A DNA stretch of 64,000 nucleotides from Chitinophaga sancti. GTDB lineage: Bacteria; Bacteroidota; Bacteroidia; Chitinophagales; Chitinophagaceae. The stretch covers positions 2,728,001-2,792,000 of the forward strand of contig NZ_CP139972.1 of assembly GCF_034424315.1 (NCBI RefSeq). Direction: 5' to 3'. The translations under genes were made by a program, and so were the position numbers. Below are positions 24,204 through 31,701 of this stretch, piece after piece (within the stretch, counting starts at the first letter, position 1; each line of letters starts with the position of its first letter). The notes under the pieces are model-generated. The model ran no database searches. It worked only from the letters and a program-made list of their open reading frames with translations, and was not told where the DNA came from.

Positions 24204-25601
24204 TTAATAACCCAAAATCTTCAGCATACTCTGGGCAGATTGTTCCTTAGCATAAAGCCAGTCTTTCAGCTGCCCATTTTTATCATAACCAATGACCACG
24301 TGCTTAGGTGACGGGATAAGGCAGTGCTTGATACCACCATATCCACTCAGTTGATCCTGGTAAGCGCCGGTATGGAAGAACCCGATATACAAGGGCTCCC
24401 CTTCAGCCACTTTAGGCAGGAACACTGCATTGATATGTTCTTCAGATGTGTAGAAGTCATATCCATCGCAGGTCAGCCCCCCCAGGTGCACTTCCTGATA
24501 TTCCTGTTCCCACTTATTGATGGGTAGCATGAGAAATTTCTCCCCTATGCCCCAGGTGTCAGGTAGTGTGGTAATAAAAGAACTGTCAATCATATACCAG
24601 ATCTCACGGTCGTTCTGCATCTTCTCGCCTACCACGCTGTAGATCACAGCACCACTTTCACCAACTGTAAACGAACCAAACTCGGTATAAATATCCGGTA
24701 CCGGTACCTTGTTCTTTTTACAAACACTCTTAATGGTCGCTACGATCTCATTCACCATGTAATTATAATCGTAGTCAAAACCGAGGGAGTGCTTAATAGG
24801 AAAACCACCTCCTATATTAATACTATCGAGCTCAGGAGAAATCTTCTTAAGCTGGCAGTACAGTTGCAATACTCTGTTGAACTGGCTCCAGTAATAAACA
24901 TCGTCCTTGATCCCTTTATTCATGAAGAAGTGCAGCATTTTCAGCTCGAACTTCTCATTACCTTTCAGTTTGTCGATATAAAATTCCAGCACATCGCGGG
25001 AACGAATACCCAGACGGGAGGTATAAAAATCAAAAGTAGGTTCCTCTTCTGCCGCAATACGCAAGCCTAATTTCACCCTTTCCTTTGTCCGGATGAATTT
25101 CTGATAATCCTCCAGCTCCTCTTTGTTATCCAGAACCGGGATTACATTTTTAAACCCGGTATTGACCAATTTGGAAATAGCCTTCGTGTACGCTTTGGTT
25201 TTGTAACCATTACAGATCACTTTGGTTTCCTTGTTGATCTTTTTCCTTTCATACAACTTGGTAATAATATCAATGTCGTATGCAAAAGACGTCTCAATGT
25301 GAATCCCATGTTTCAGGGTCTCTTCCATTATAAAGGAAAAATGAGAACTTTTGGTACAGTAGCAATAGTAATAATTACCATCGTACCTGTTCTTCTTGAT
25401 TGCATCCTGGAACATCTTTTTCGCCTTGTTAATCTGCATCCCAATTTTAGGCAGATAGGTCAATTTGAAGGGTGTTCCGTATTTGTCAATCAACTCTTTG
25501 ATATTCACCCCATTAAATTCCAGGTAGCCATCCTGTACATCAAAACCTTCCTGGGGAAACTCGAAGGTTTGGTTGACGAGATCTGTGTAGGTGCTGTTCA
25601 T
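24204..25601 (-). CDS. PLP-dependent (fold III) arginine decarboxylase
   Basis: A 465-residue protein of the alanine racemase/ornithine-DAP-arginine decarboxylase fold III family. The PLP lysine is K84 in YYCYCTKSSHF, the PLP-phosphate loop is NIGGGFPIKHSLGF, and the second-subunit Cys-Asp motif is GGLTCDGYDF. It is shorter than the roughly 630-residue SpeA but is the form usually annotated as arginine decarboxylase in Bacteroidota; it would make agmatine for polyamines. Carboxynorspermidine or DAP decarboxylase activity cannot be excluded. A palindrome overlaps its promoter. Confidence 0.85.
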   Translation of the reverse strand: MNSTYTDLVNQTFEFPQEGFDVQDGYLEFNGVNIKELIDKYGTPFKLTYLPKIGMQINKAKKMFQDAIKKNRYDGNYYYCYCTKSSHFSFIMEETLKHGIHIETSFAYDIDIITKLYERKKINKETKVICNGYKTKAYTKAISKLVNTGFKNVIPVLDNKEELEDYQKFIRTKERVKLGLRIAAEEEPTFDFYTSRLGIRSRDVLEFYIDKLKGNEKFELKMLHFFMNKGIKDDVYYWSQFNRVLQLYCQLKKISPELDSINIGGGFPIKHSLGFDYDYNYMVNEIVATIKSVCKKNKVPVPDIYTEFGSFTVGESGAVIYSVVGEKMQNDREIWYMIDSSFITTLPDTWGIGEKFLMLPINKWEQEYQEVHLGGLTCDGYDFYTSEEHINAVFLPKVAEGEPLYIGFFHTGAYQDQLSGYGGIKHCLIPSPKHVVIGYDKNGQLKDWLYAKEQSAQSMLKILGY

Positions 25602-25713
25602 TTAAACCTGCGATACGTGTTTAAGGATTAGTAAAAAGCAATCACAACCCTCGCTGGAAAACTCCTGGTTTACACACCTACGTCAGTTCTTAAAAGCCCA
25701 GCAAAATTGGTTG

Positions 25714-25749
25714 CAAAGCTAAATATTTTGTCCAATTGGCCGGACAAAA
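25714..25749 (-). promoter_or_regulatory. Promoter and overlapping palindromic operator of arginine decarboxylase
   Basis: A perfect -7 element TAGCTTTG on the minus strand (25721-25714) lies just downstream of an inverted repeat with eight-base arms, TTTTGTCC (25726-25733) and GGACAAAA (25742-25749), whose centre contains CCAATTGG. The palindrome fills the -7 to -33 spacer, so a bound protein would block the polymerase. The leader is about 105 bases. Confidence 0.55.
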
Positions 25750-25836
25750 AGTTTCTTTTTTTTTTGAACGGTTAGATATTAAGCTAAATCTAACGCTTTC
25801 AATATGTTAAATACTTTTATATATGTAGATTTTTCC

Positions 25837-26478
25837 TTATTTTAATAAGGCCAGCGAGCGTTTTCCCTCGCAAAAAATAAGGTCCAGAATGCTAAGATTT
25901 GGCAGAAAGCCGACGCGATCCTGGAATACCTGGGTGTATGTCACCAGCTCAGTTTTGGCATTTTCGGTACCAGGCACCATCAGATCCCGGGCATCCGTTA
26001 GGTTAGCATCGGTGTACTCTTTACTATATTCAGTAGTATAGGCAGTAGGGGAGGATAAACCAATTGTCTTGTTCGCCCATTCGAAACAGGCCTCATTCCA
26101 GTCCATCAGGTATTCAAAAGGACGTTCGTACAGCTGACCCAGCTCTTCCTCATAATATTCAAACCAGGGGGAACGACGGTAAGCAGAAACCAAAGTCTTC
26201 CAGTGTTGCGCCTGCCATTTCTCTTCATTACTGATTCTCACATCCTTCATCACCGTCCGCTGGTTTTTTCCGCGGGCAAGTGGAACACTTAATAATATAC
26301 TTCCATTAGGCCCGGCAATGTAACAACGGTTCCTGAAACTGAGTTTTTGGTAATGTTCGTATCGCTCAATCAATAATGTATCATGATTGATTAAAGTTTT
26401 ATAGAAGAATAGGTTTGGAAAGTATTGAGATTCAATTAATAATGTCTTTTGGTCTGTATCAGCTGCCATGTTGTCCAA
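25837..26478 (-). CDS. WbqC family protein
   Basis: A 213-residue protein with the WbqC signature: an N-terminal ESQYFPNLFFYKTL segment, the nucleotide-sugar-like RCYIAGPNGSILLSVPLARGK region, and YRRSPWFEYYEEELGQLYERP. The family occurs in O-antigen and other glycan loci and in stand-alone positions in Bacteroidota; the reaction is not established. A start two codons further in is possible. A CAAATTTG element six bases before the ATG could give a near-leaderless mRNA. Confidence 0.88.
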   Translation of the reverse strand: MDNMAADTDQKTLLIESQYFPNLFFYKTLINHDTLLIERYEHYQKLSFRNRCYIAGPNGSILLSVPLARGKNQRTVMKDVRISNEEKWQAQHWKTLVSAYRRSPWFEYYEEELGQLYERPFEYLMDWNEACFEWANKTIGLSSPTAYTTEYSKEYTDANLTDARDLMVPGTENAKTELVTYTQVFQDRVGFLPNLSILDLIFCEGKRSLALLK

Positions 26479-26592
26479 ATTTGAAATTTTACCCCTGAAT
26501 AATTTTATCTTAAGAAGGCGGATGACCTATTATTTATTATCTAACAATTTATTCTAAGTAATTGTTAAACAGTACATAACATTCTCAAAAAT

Positions 26593-26665
26593 ATACTAGT
26601 GAACTTAGTATTTCCACATTTGACACGAAAATCAGGAAACTGCAAATTTACTAAATAGTTTAGTA
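26593..26665. promoter_or_regulatory. Two related palindromes in the WbqC/LEA spacer
   Basis: The 317-base spacer 26479-26795 is very A/T-rich and holds ATACTA-N7-TAGTAT (26593-26611) and the perfect TACTAAA-TAG-TTTAGTA (26649-26665). The second overlaps a minus-strand TAAATTTG -7 element (26650-26643) that points toward the WbqC gene. They share the TACTA/TAGTA half-site. Confidence 0.4.
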
Positions 26666-26730
26666 GGTTTTGTATTCATTTTCAGGGAGATTTTGCTTCA
26701 AGTAAAATTTGAACCGGAGGGAAATTTAGA

Positions 26731-26775
26731 ATACGTTAAATCGTATTTCGAGGGGAAGAAAATGAATTAACTTTG
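26731..26775 (+). promoter_or_regulatory. Promoter of the LEA-like lipoprotein gene with a small palindrome
   Basis: TTTC (26746-26749), an 18-base spacer and a perfect TAACTTTG (26768-26775), 20 bases before the ATG. ATACG-N6-CGTAT (26731-26746) overlaps the -33 side. Confidence 0.5.
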
Positions 26776-26795
26776 GCGAAATCCATTTAGACATC

Positions 26796-27251
26796 ATGAA
26801 GTATTTACGTATTTCGATCATTGTATTCCTGATCTGGGGAATGGCAAGTTCTTGTGAGAAGTTCAAAGATCTTGAGTTTGTGAGAGTAGCTGGCATCAAC
26901 CTCGACAACCTCGGTTTTCAAAAGAGTATTGTACGGATGACGTTGGCATATTACAATCCAAACGGTTTTAACCTGAAACTCAAAGACGCGAATTTTGATC
27001 TTTTCTTTGACGATACCCAGGTAGGCCATTCCATCCAGGATACGATGATCATGATTCCGGCAAAGGATACATTTTACTTCCCTGTAAAACTGGAAGTGAA
27101 TATGGAAAATGTATTTAAGAATGCGCTTGGCGCGCTCATGAATAAGGAAGTGACTATCAAGGCATCAGGAAATTGTAAAGTTGGTAAGGGAGGCGTTTTT
27201 CTGCCTTTTCCAATAAAATGCGAAACAAAACAGCCGCTTAGCTTCTTTTAA
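26796..27251 (+). CDS. LEA14-like (WHy domain) lipoprotein
   Basis: A 151-residue protein with a lipoprotein signal (GMASSCEKF, Cys at residue 20). The rest resembles the LEA type 2/WHy beta-sandwich: VRMTLAYYNPNGFNLKLKDANFDLFFDD, with the NPNGF turn typical of the family. LEA14 relatives are linked to desiccation and stress tolerance, but the bacterial role is not proven. It is monocistronic and flanked by its own promoter and a shared terminator. Confidence 0.85.
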   Translation: MKYLRISIIVFLIWGMASSCEKFKDLEFVRVAGINLDNLGFQKSIVRMTLAYYNPNGFNLKLKDANFDLFFDDTQVGHSIQDTMIMIPAKDTFYFPVKLEVNMENVFKNALGALMNKEVTIKASGNCKVGKGGVFLPFPIKCETKQPLSFF

Positions 27252-27272
27252 GTTCTTACAGCAAAGAAAATA

Positions 27273-27302
27273 AAAAAAGCCACATTCACGGTGGCTTTTT
27301 TT
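27273..27302. terminator. Bidirectional terminator
   Basis: GCCAC (27279-27283) and GTGGC (27291-27295), preceded by seven As and followed by seven Ts; shared by the converging LEA-like and HMA genes. Confidence 0.82.
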
Positions 27303-27320
27303 GTATCTACTTACTAACGC

Positions 27321-27698
27321 TTAATTTTTCTTTTTGTCCGGGTTACCACCATCTTCTGGCTTTTTGCAGCAGGTAGGCAGTTTCTTGTATGATTCTTCGT
27401 TAGCTGTCACATTATCCGCATCATATCCGGCATTTGCGATAGCAGTCTTCACATTTTCGATATTAGTACGGTCACTATAGAATTTTACTGTAGTGAGTCC
27501 TTTTTTGAAATCTACTTTGGAAGATTGCACACCTTCTTCTCCTGACAGGTATCTCTCGATACGGTTTTTGCACTGTTCGCAACGTACAGTTGGCGTAGCG
27601 ATCTTCGCCGTTACCAATGTACCTTTCTTTACCTGGGCCATGGCTGTCATTCCAAAGCAACCCAGCATTAATACCATTACTAATCTAACAATACGCAT
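27321..27698 (-). CDS. Exported heavy-metal-associated (HMA) domain protein
   Basis: A 125-residue protein with a signal peptide (ending AMA before QVKK) and one HMA domain at about 26-95. The metal-binding motif is CEQC (C40 and C43), followed by the expected KVDFKKGLTTVKF and IANAGYDAD elements. A Lys-rich tail with a CC pair (LPTCCKKPEDGG) follows. It is probably a periplasmic copper or zinc binder. No transporter gene is adjacent. Confidence 0.87.
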   Translation of the reverse strand: MRIVRLVMVLMLGCFGMTAMAQVKKGTLVTAKIATPTVRCEQCKNRIERYLSGEEGVQSSKVDFKKGLTTVKFYSDRTNIENVKTAIANAGYDADNVTANEESYKKLPTCCKKPEDGGNPDKKKN

Positions 27699-27816
27699 GT
27701 TTTACGTTTTATAGTCCTAATATAGCAAAAAACCTGCTTGTATTGGCGTTTGAATTATTATTCCGGAGATCTAAAATTGAAATTCCAGGTATTAATAATT
27801 AATACCGACACTTCGC

Positions 27817-28455
27817 TTATTTACCAGTCCATTGGTCAGGCGCACTTCTCCAGGCTTCCAGCAGCGCCAGGTCATCGCCGGATACCACTCCTTTCTCCAC
27901 CGCCAGTTCAATCAGGGCACCATAGTTACTCAGGGAGTAGTAAGGCACACCCGCCGCTTCGAAAGCCTTCACAGCTACATCAAAACCATAGTTGAAGATA
28001 GAAACCATGCCAATCACCTCTCCTCCTGCTGCACGGATGGCATTTACAGCCTCCAGGCTGCTTTTGCCGGTAGAGATCAGGTCTTCTACCACTACCACAG
28101 GCTGACCCGGCTGCAGTACCCCCTCAATGAGGTTACCCATGCCATGCTCTTTTGCCTTGGCTCTTACGTAGATAAAAGGCAGTTTCAGCTGGTCAGCTAC
28201 CAGTGCACCCAAAGGGATCCCGCCGGTGGCTACACCTGCCAGCACAGCTGCTTCAGGAAATGTTTCAAATACCACATTGCAGAGCTCCGATTTCACGTAG
28301 TCGCGAACATAAGGGTAAGAGAGGATTTTGCGATTGTCGCAATAGATAGGTGATTTCCAACCGGATGCCCAGGTGAAGGGGGCTGCCGGGCTTAACTTTA
28401 CGGCTTGTATCTGGAGCAGTTTTTCTGCTACCTGTTTTTCGCTGATCTTACTCAT
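27817..28455 (-). CDS. pyrE: Orotate phosphoribosyltransferase
   Basis: A 212-residue enzyme of pyrimidine synthesis (orotate plus PRPP to OMP). The PRPP-binding motif VVVVEDLISTGKSSLEAV and the mobile-loop KAKEHGMGN are present, with the orotate-side SGWKSPIYCDNR near the N-terminus. The ATG at 28455 is chosen; a TTG three codons upstream lies within the promoter. A CAATTTTG element six bases before the ATG predicts an almost leaderless mRNA. It diverges from the NUDIX gene. Confidence 0.95.
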   Translation of the reverse strand: MSKISEKQVAEKLLQIQAVKLSPAAPFTWASGWKSPIYCDNRKILSYPYVRDYVKSELCNVVFETFPEAAVLAGVATGGIPLGALVADQLKLPFIYVRAKAKEHGMGNLIEGVLQPGQPVVVVEDLISTGKSSLEAVNAIRAAGGEVIGMVSIFNYGFDVAVKAFEAAGVPYYSLSNYGALIELAVEKGVVSGDDLALLEAWRSAPDQWTGK

Positions 28456-28461
28456 AGTTCG

Positions 28462-28469
28462 CAAAATTG
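28462..28469 (-). promoter_or_regulatory. -7 element of pyrE (leaderless start predicted)
   Basis: CAATTTTG on the minus strand, seven of eight to TAnnTTTG, ending six bases before the start codon. Confidence 0.45.
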
Positions 28470-28616
28470 CGTAATTATACCGAACAGCGTAAAACTTTTT
28501 GTCTACTTTTTAGACATATTTTGTTAATAAATCCGCAACATATGGGTATCTGTATGCTTTGAATGCAACTTTTTCAGACAAATCTTACCCTCACATCTTT
28601 ATTCCCCCCTTTCCCC

Positions 28617-28624
28617 TATTTTTG
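28617..28624 (+). promoter_or_regulatory. -7 element of the NUDIX gene (leaderless start predicted)
   Basis: A perfect TATTTTTG, followed by CCCC and then the ATG at 28629, so transcription should begin at or next to the start codon. Confidence 0.55.
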
Positions 28625-28628
28625 CCCC

Positions 28629-29255
28629 ATGCAAAAGGATACCGTTATTTACCTCAACGAACACCCGCTGTTCATCCTTGCCACCCACCAGGCCATACCA
28701 GCCCAATACAAGGAAGCAGCCCTGTTCCCGGAACCAGATACAAACACAATCGAAGCAACCCTTCAGGCATTAGAAACAGGAAAATCCCCTGCCGCCATCT
28801 TCATTCACCCGGACCCGCATGAACTGCTGGAAACCATCAAAAGCTACTTCACCATACTCGTCGCCGGCGGTGGCCTCATCACCAACCAGGAAGAAGAAGT
28901 ACTCATGATGTTCAGAAATGACAAATGGGACCTGCCAAAAGGGAAACTCGACGAAGGAGAAAGTCTCGAAACCTGTGCACTAAGAGAAGTAAGGGAAGAA
29001 ACCGGCCTTCATAACGTGCACATCGAACATAAAATCACCGAAACCTTCCATTATTATACCTACAAGGAAAAGAAAATACTTAAACACACCTACTGGTATA
29101 AAATGAAATTTACCGGTACAGAACTCACCATCCCGCAAATCGAAGAAGGGATTGTCGATATTCAATGGATCAAACCGGAACATCTGGGTAAATACCTGAA
29201 ATTCTCTTATCTGAATATTGAAGCTGTGTTCAAACAGGAAGGTTATGCTGTATAA
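28629..29255 (+). CDS. NUDIX hydrolase
   Basis: A 208-residue protein. The Nudix box spans residues 105-127 with the pattern G-x5-E-x7-REVREETG intact, so it hydrolyses a nucleoside diphosphate linked to some moiety; the substrate is not predictable. The N-terminal 75 residues (MQKDTVIYLNEHPLFIL) are an extra domain common to this Bacteroidota group. A longer in-frame reading from 28563 is ruled out by the promoter lying between. Confidence 0.9.
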   Translation: MQKDTVIYLNEHPLFILATHQAIPAQYKEAALFPEPDTNTIEATLQALETGKSPAAIFIHPDPHELLETIKSYFTILVAGGGLITNQEEEVLMMFRNDKWDLPKGKLDEGESLETCALREVREETGLHNVHIEHKITETFHYYTYKEKKILKHTYWYKMKFTGTELTIPQIEEGIVDIQWIKPEHLGKYLKFSYLNIEAVFKQEGYAV

Positions 29256-29256
29256 A

Positions 29257-29289
29257 TAACAAAGACGGGTTTAAAACCCGTCTTTGTTA
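29257..29289. terminator. Bidirectional terminator
   Basis: Near-perfect palindrome with AACAAAGACGGG pairing to CCCGTCTTTGTT; it overlaps the thioesterase stop codon and ends both converging transcripts. Confidence 0.85.
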
Positions 29290-29718
29290 TTTCCTATCTC
29301 TGATCGCCACCGTCAGGCGGCTTACACATATTAACTTATTGTGTTCATCACATATCCTGATGTCCCATACATGCGAGCTACCCCCCAGATGCAATGGCCT
29401 CGCTATTGCATGCACATACCCCTCTTTTATCCCCCTGATATGGTTCGCATTGATCTCCTGCCCTACCACAAACTGCTTTTCAGGATCAATGATCAGTGCA
29501 GAAGCCACACTTCCCACCGTTTCTGCCAGCGCTACAGAAGCACCTCCATGCAATAAACCGTATGGCTGACGCGTACGCTCATTCACCGGCATCATCATCC
29601 GCAGGTAGTCAGGCCCAATTTCTGTAAACTCCATTCCAAGAAAGGTCGCCATCGTATTCGCCCCATTCTCATTCAACTGGTCCAGGGATATATTTAAAGA
29701 ACGCCAGATCGGTTTCAT
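29287..29718 (-). CDS. Hotdog-fold thioesterase (PaaI/MenI type)
   Basis: A 143-residue protein with the hotdog thioesterase signature YGLLHGGASVALAETVGSVAS, in which the conserved GGASxxLAE helix carries the catalytic residues. It hydrolyses acyl-CoA thioesters. The family includes PaaI and 1,4-dihydroxy-2-naphthoyl-CoA thioesterase (menaquinone synthesis); the substrate here is not decided by context. It is the last gene of the DUF3822-rsmD-coaD operon, 18 bases after coaD. Confidence 0.88.
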   Translation of the reverse strand: MKPIWRSLNISLDQLNENGANTMATFLGMEFTEIGPDYLRMMMPVNERTRQPYGLLHGGASVALAETVGSVASALIIDPEKQFVVGQEINANHIRGIKEGYVHAIARPLHLGGSSHVWDIRICDEHNKLICVSRLTVAIRDRK

Positions 29719-29736
29719 TGCTATGCTGATTAATAG

Positions 29737-30207
29737 TTAAGGTTTAATATGTTTTAACACCTGCTCAGGCAATAACGGCGTTGCATCGCCACCATACTTC
29801 AGCACATCCCGTACCAACGAAGATGCAATCGTTGAGTATTTCGGTGTACAACTCAAAAATACGGTCTCCAGCTTATTATCCATCATCCTGTTCACGTCTG
29901 CAATCGCCTTTTCATATTCAAAATCCACCACCCCACGAATCCCCCTCAATATAAAACGGGCGCCGGTCTCCTCGCAGAACTTTGCCGTCAACCCGGCATA
30001 AGTGAGCACTTTCACCTTCGGGGTGTGGGCATAAATATCCCTGATCCACTGCATACGTTGTTCAAGGCTGAACATAGGTGTCTTACTGGAATTAGTGCCG
30101 ATACCGATCACAATCTCATCAAACAGGTCCAGGGCACGATCTATAATATCAGTATGGCCCAATGTAATGGGGTCAAAACTACCTGGAAATAAAGCAATGC
30201 GTTGCAT
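29737..30207 (-). CDS. coaD: Phosphopantetheine adenylyltransferase
   Basis: A 156-residue enzyme of coenzyme A synthesis (4'-phosphopantetheine plus ATP to dephospho-CoA). The nucleotidyltransferase motif FPGSFDPITLGHTDII with the (T/H)xGH signature, and the second motif STIASSLVRDV, are intact. It starts seven bases after the rsmD stop. coaE, the next step of the pathway, is in the same window at 50.8 kb. Confidence 0.96.
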   Translation of the reverse strand: MQRIALFPGSFDPITLGHTDIIDRALDLFDEIVIGIGTNSSKTPMFSLEQRMQWIRDIYAHTPKVKVLTYAGLTAKFCEETGARFILRGIRGVVDFEYEKAIADVNRMMDNKLETVFLSCTPKYSTIASSLVRDVLKYGGDATPLLPEQVLKHIKP

Positions 30208-30214
30208 GTTGTAA

Positions 30215-30766
30215 TTATTTCTTCAGTTCCGGCCGGTTGATGAAGATAGAGAAAATGGTAGTACCATAGTTCCTTTCATCCCGGTAATACGGATAGGATT
30301 TGTAATTATTGCGGGGGGTATGTTCCAGCACGAACCAACCTTCCGGTTCCAGCAATTCCTTTTCAAAAATAAGCACAGGCAGCTGGTCGATGGTAGTCAG
30401 TGCATATGGAGGTCCGGCAAAGATGAAGTTGTACTTCTCCGTACACTGCTTCAGATACTGGAACACATCCATTTTATATAGCTTCAGGGGAACATTCAGC
30501 TCCTTCGCTGTCTTTTTGATAAAATCGGCCATTTCATTGTCCTTCTCCACGATCGTCAGGTCTTCTACGCCACGGGAGTTCAGCTCATAACTGATGCTAC
30601 CGGTGCCACCAAAAATATCCAGTGTCTTCAGCGACGGCAGGTCCAGGTTATTTTCAATGATATTGAACAGGCCACCTTTTGCAATATCTGTGGTGGGCCT
30701 GGTATGAGGCATATTTGCAGGCGGCTGAAATCGTAATCCCCCCTTCTCTCCTCCAATTATACGCAT
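30215..30766 (-). CDS. rsmD: 16S rRNA (guanine966-N2)-methyltransferase RsmD, altered motif IV
   Basis: A 183-residue SAM-dependent methyltransferase. The RsmD start MRIIGGEKGGLRFQPP and RPTTDIAKGGLFNII are present, with the SAM loop TLDIFGGTGSISYEL. The catalytic motif IV, normally DPPY or NPPY, here reads FAGPPYAL. The rest of the fold is intact, so it is probably still the gene for m2G966 formation, but the substitution deserves a check. Its start overlaps the DUF3822 gene by ten bases. Confidence 0.87.
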   Translation of the reverse strand: MRIIGGEKGGLRFQPPANMPHTRPTTDIAKGGLFNIIENNLDLPSLKTLDIFGGTGSISYELNSRGVEDLTIVEKDNEMADFIKKTAKELNVPLKLYKMDVFQYLKQCTEKYNFIFAGPPYALTTIDQLPVLIFEKELLEPEGWFVLEHTPRNNYKSYPYYRDERNYGTTIFSIFINRPELKK

Positions 30767-31632
30767 AATGCCAGGGAATAAAGATTGTTGAAGTAATAGC
30801 CGGGAATTTCTTCCATCTTATTAATATACCAGAAACCTGTCAGTCTCGGTACCCATTCCAGTTTCGGAACAAAGCGATGCAGTTCCTCGTAGATCTGGGA
30901 ATCCGGGGTTACAGGCCCGCCTACTTTCACTTTCACCTGCGATTCGTCCAGCCCTGTCTGGCGAATGGTATTAATCAGGTGATATACCACGTCCAGGCCG
31001 GTTTGTGAATGCATTTCCTGTTGCAATAACAGTTTGCCGAAGCGATAAACGGTCAAAGTAAATTTATGTTGCTGAATATCAAGGTAGATGATCCCATTCA
31101 GCTCTAAGTAGTCATTGTCAAAACGATACCCTTTCAGCAAACCGGTGTTTACATGCGCAAACTTGTCCGTAGAGAACTCTTTGCGCAGGAATCCGAACAG
31201 GTCCTTATCTACAGAATAGACATTCACCATCTGCTGATCAGAAATTGTATCTGCCATTACAAGTTCCTGGGCCTGTTCAGGATAGATCAGGTGCAGGAAG
31301 TCTTTTTTGATGGCAGCGTCAAAGTGCATTTCAGGCACCAGGGTGCTGTTGCCGCCATCAAATGCCAGCAACACATCGCTAAAGTTCGTAAAAAGCAGCT
31401 TATCTGTATCAAACACCTGTTCGATCACCTCGATATCTGCTATCGTGGCTTTTTGGGGAGCAAAGCGGTACGACTTCAGGGCAAGGAACTTCCTGGCAGC
31501 CGGATTGTACACCACATAATTAAAAGAGCCCTTCCCCACCAATACCAGCAGCTGACAGGTAGTGAGGTCTGTTTCAAGCAGCGAAGCATCATCCGCGGCA
31601 AAAGCAGGATGTATGTTATACGTCACAGACAT
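30757..31632 (-). CDS. DUF3822 family protein
   Basis: A 291-residue protein with an actin-like/FtsA-type look: two related halves with strand patterns (CQLLVLVGKGSFNYVVYN, VLLAFDGGNSTLVPE, GIIYLDIQQHKFTLTVYR) and a GLDVVYHLINTIRQTGL helix. DUF3822 genes regularly sit just before rsmD in Bacteroidota, which is the case here with a ten-base overlap. The function is not known. No signal peptide, so cytosolic. Confidence 0.85.
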   Translation of the reverse strand: MSVTYNIHPAFAADDASLLETDLTTCQLLVLVGKGSFNYVVYNPAARKFLALKSYRFAPQKATIADIEVIEQVFDTDKLLFTNFSDVLLAFDGGNSTLVPEMHFDAAIKKDFLHLIYPEQAQELVMADTISDQQMVNVYSVDKDLFGFLRKEFSTDKFAHVNTGLLKGYRFDNDYLELNGIIYLDIQQHKFTLTVYRFGKLLLQQEMHSQTGLDVVYHLINTIRQTGLDESQVKVKVGGPVTPDSQIYEELHRFVPKLEWVPRLTGFWYINKMEEIPGYYFNNLYSLALCV

Positions 31633-31701
31633 TAGTAATACATTAGATATGGCACAATATTAACCAAAAATAGCGACTTTTACCCCTATGTAATTAACTG
31701 G

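Noticed and set aside
24065..24250. Small plus-strand frame (61 codons) near the arginine decarboxylase 3' end
   Set aside because: It crosses the small-RNA terminator and then the antisense terminator of the decarboxylase, so it could not be transcribed whole.
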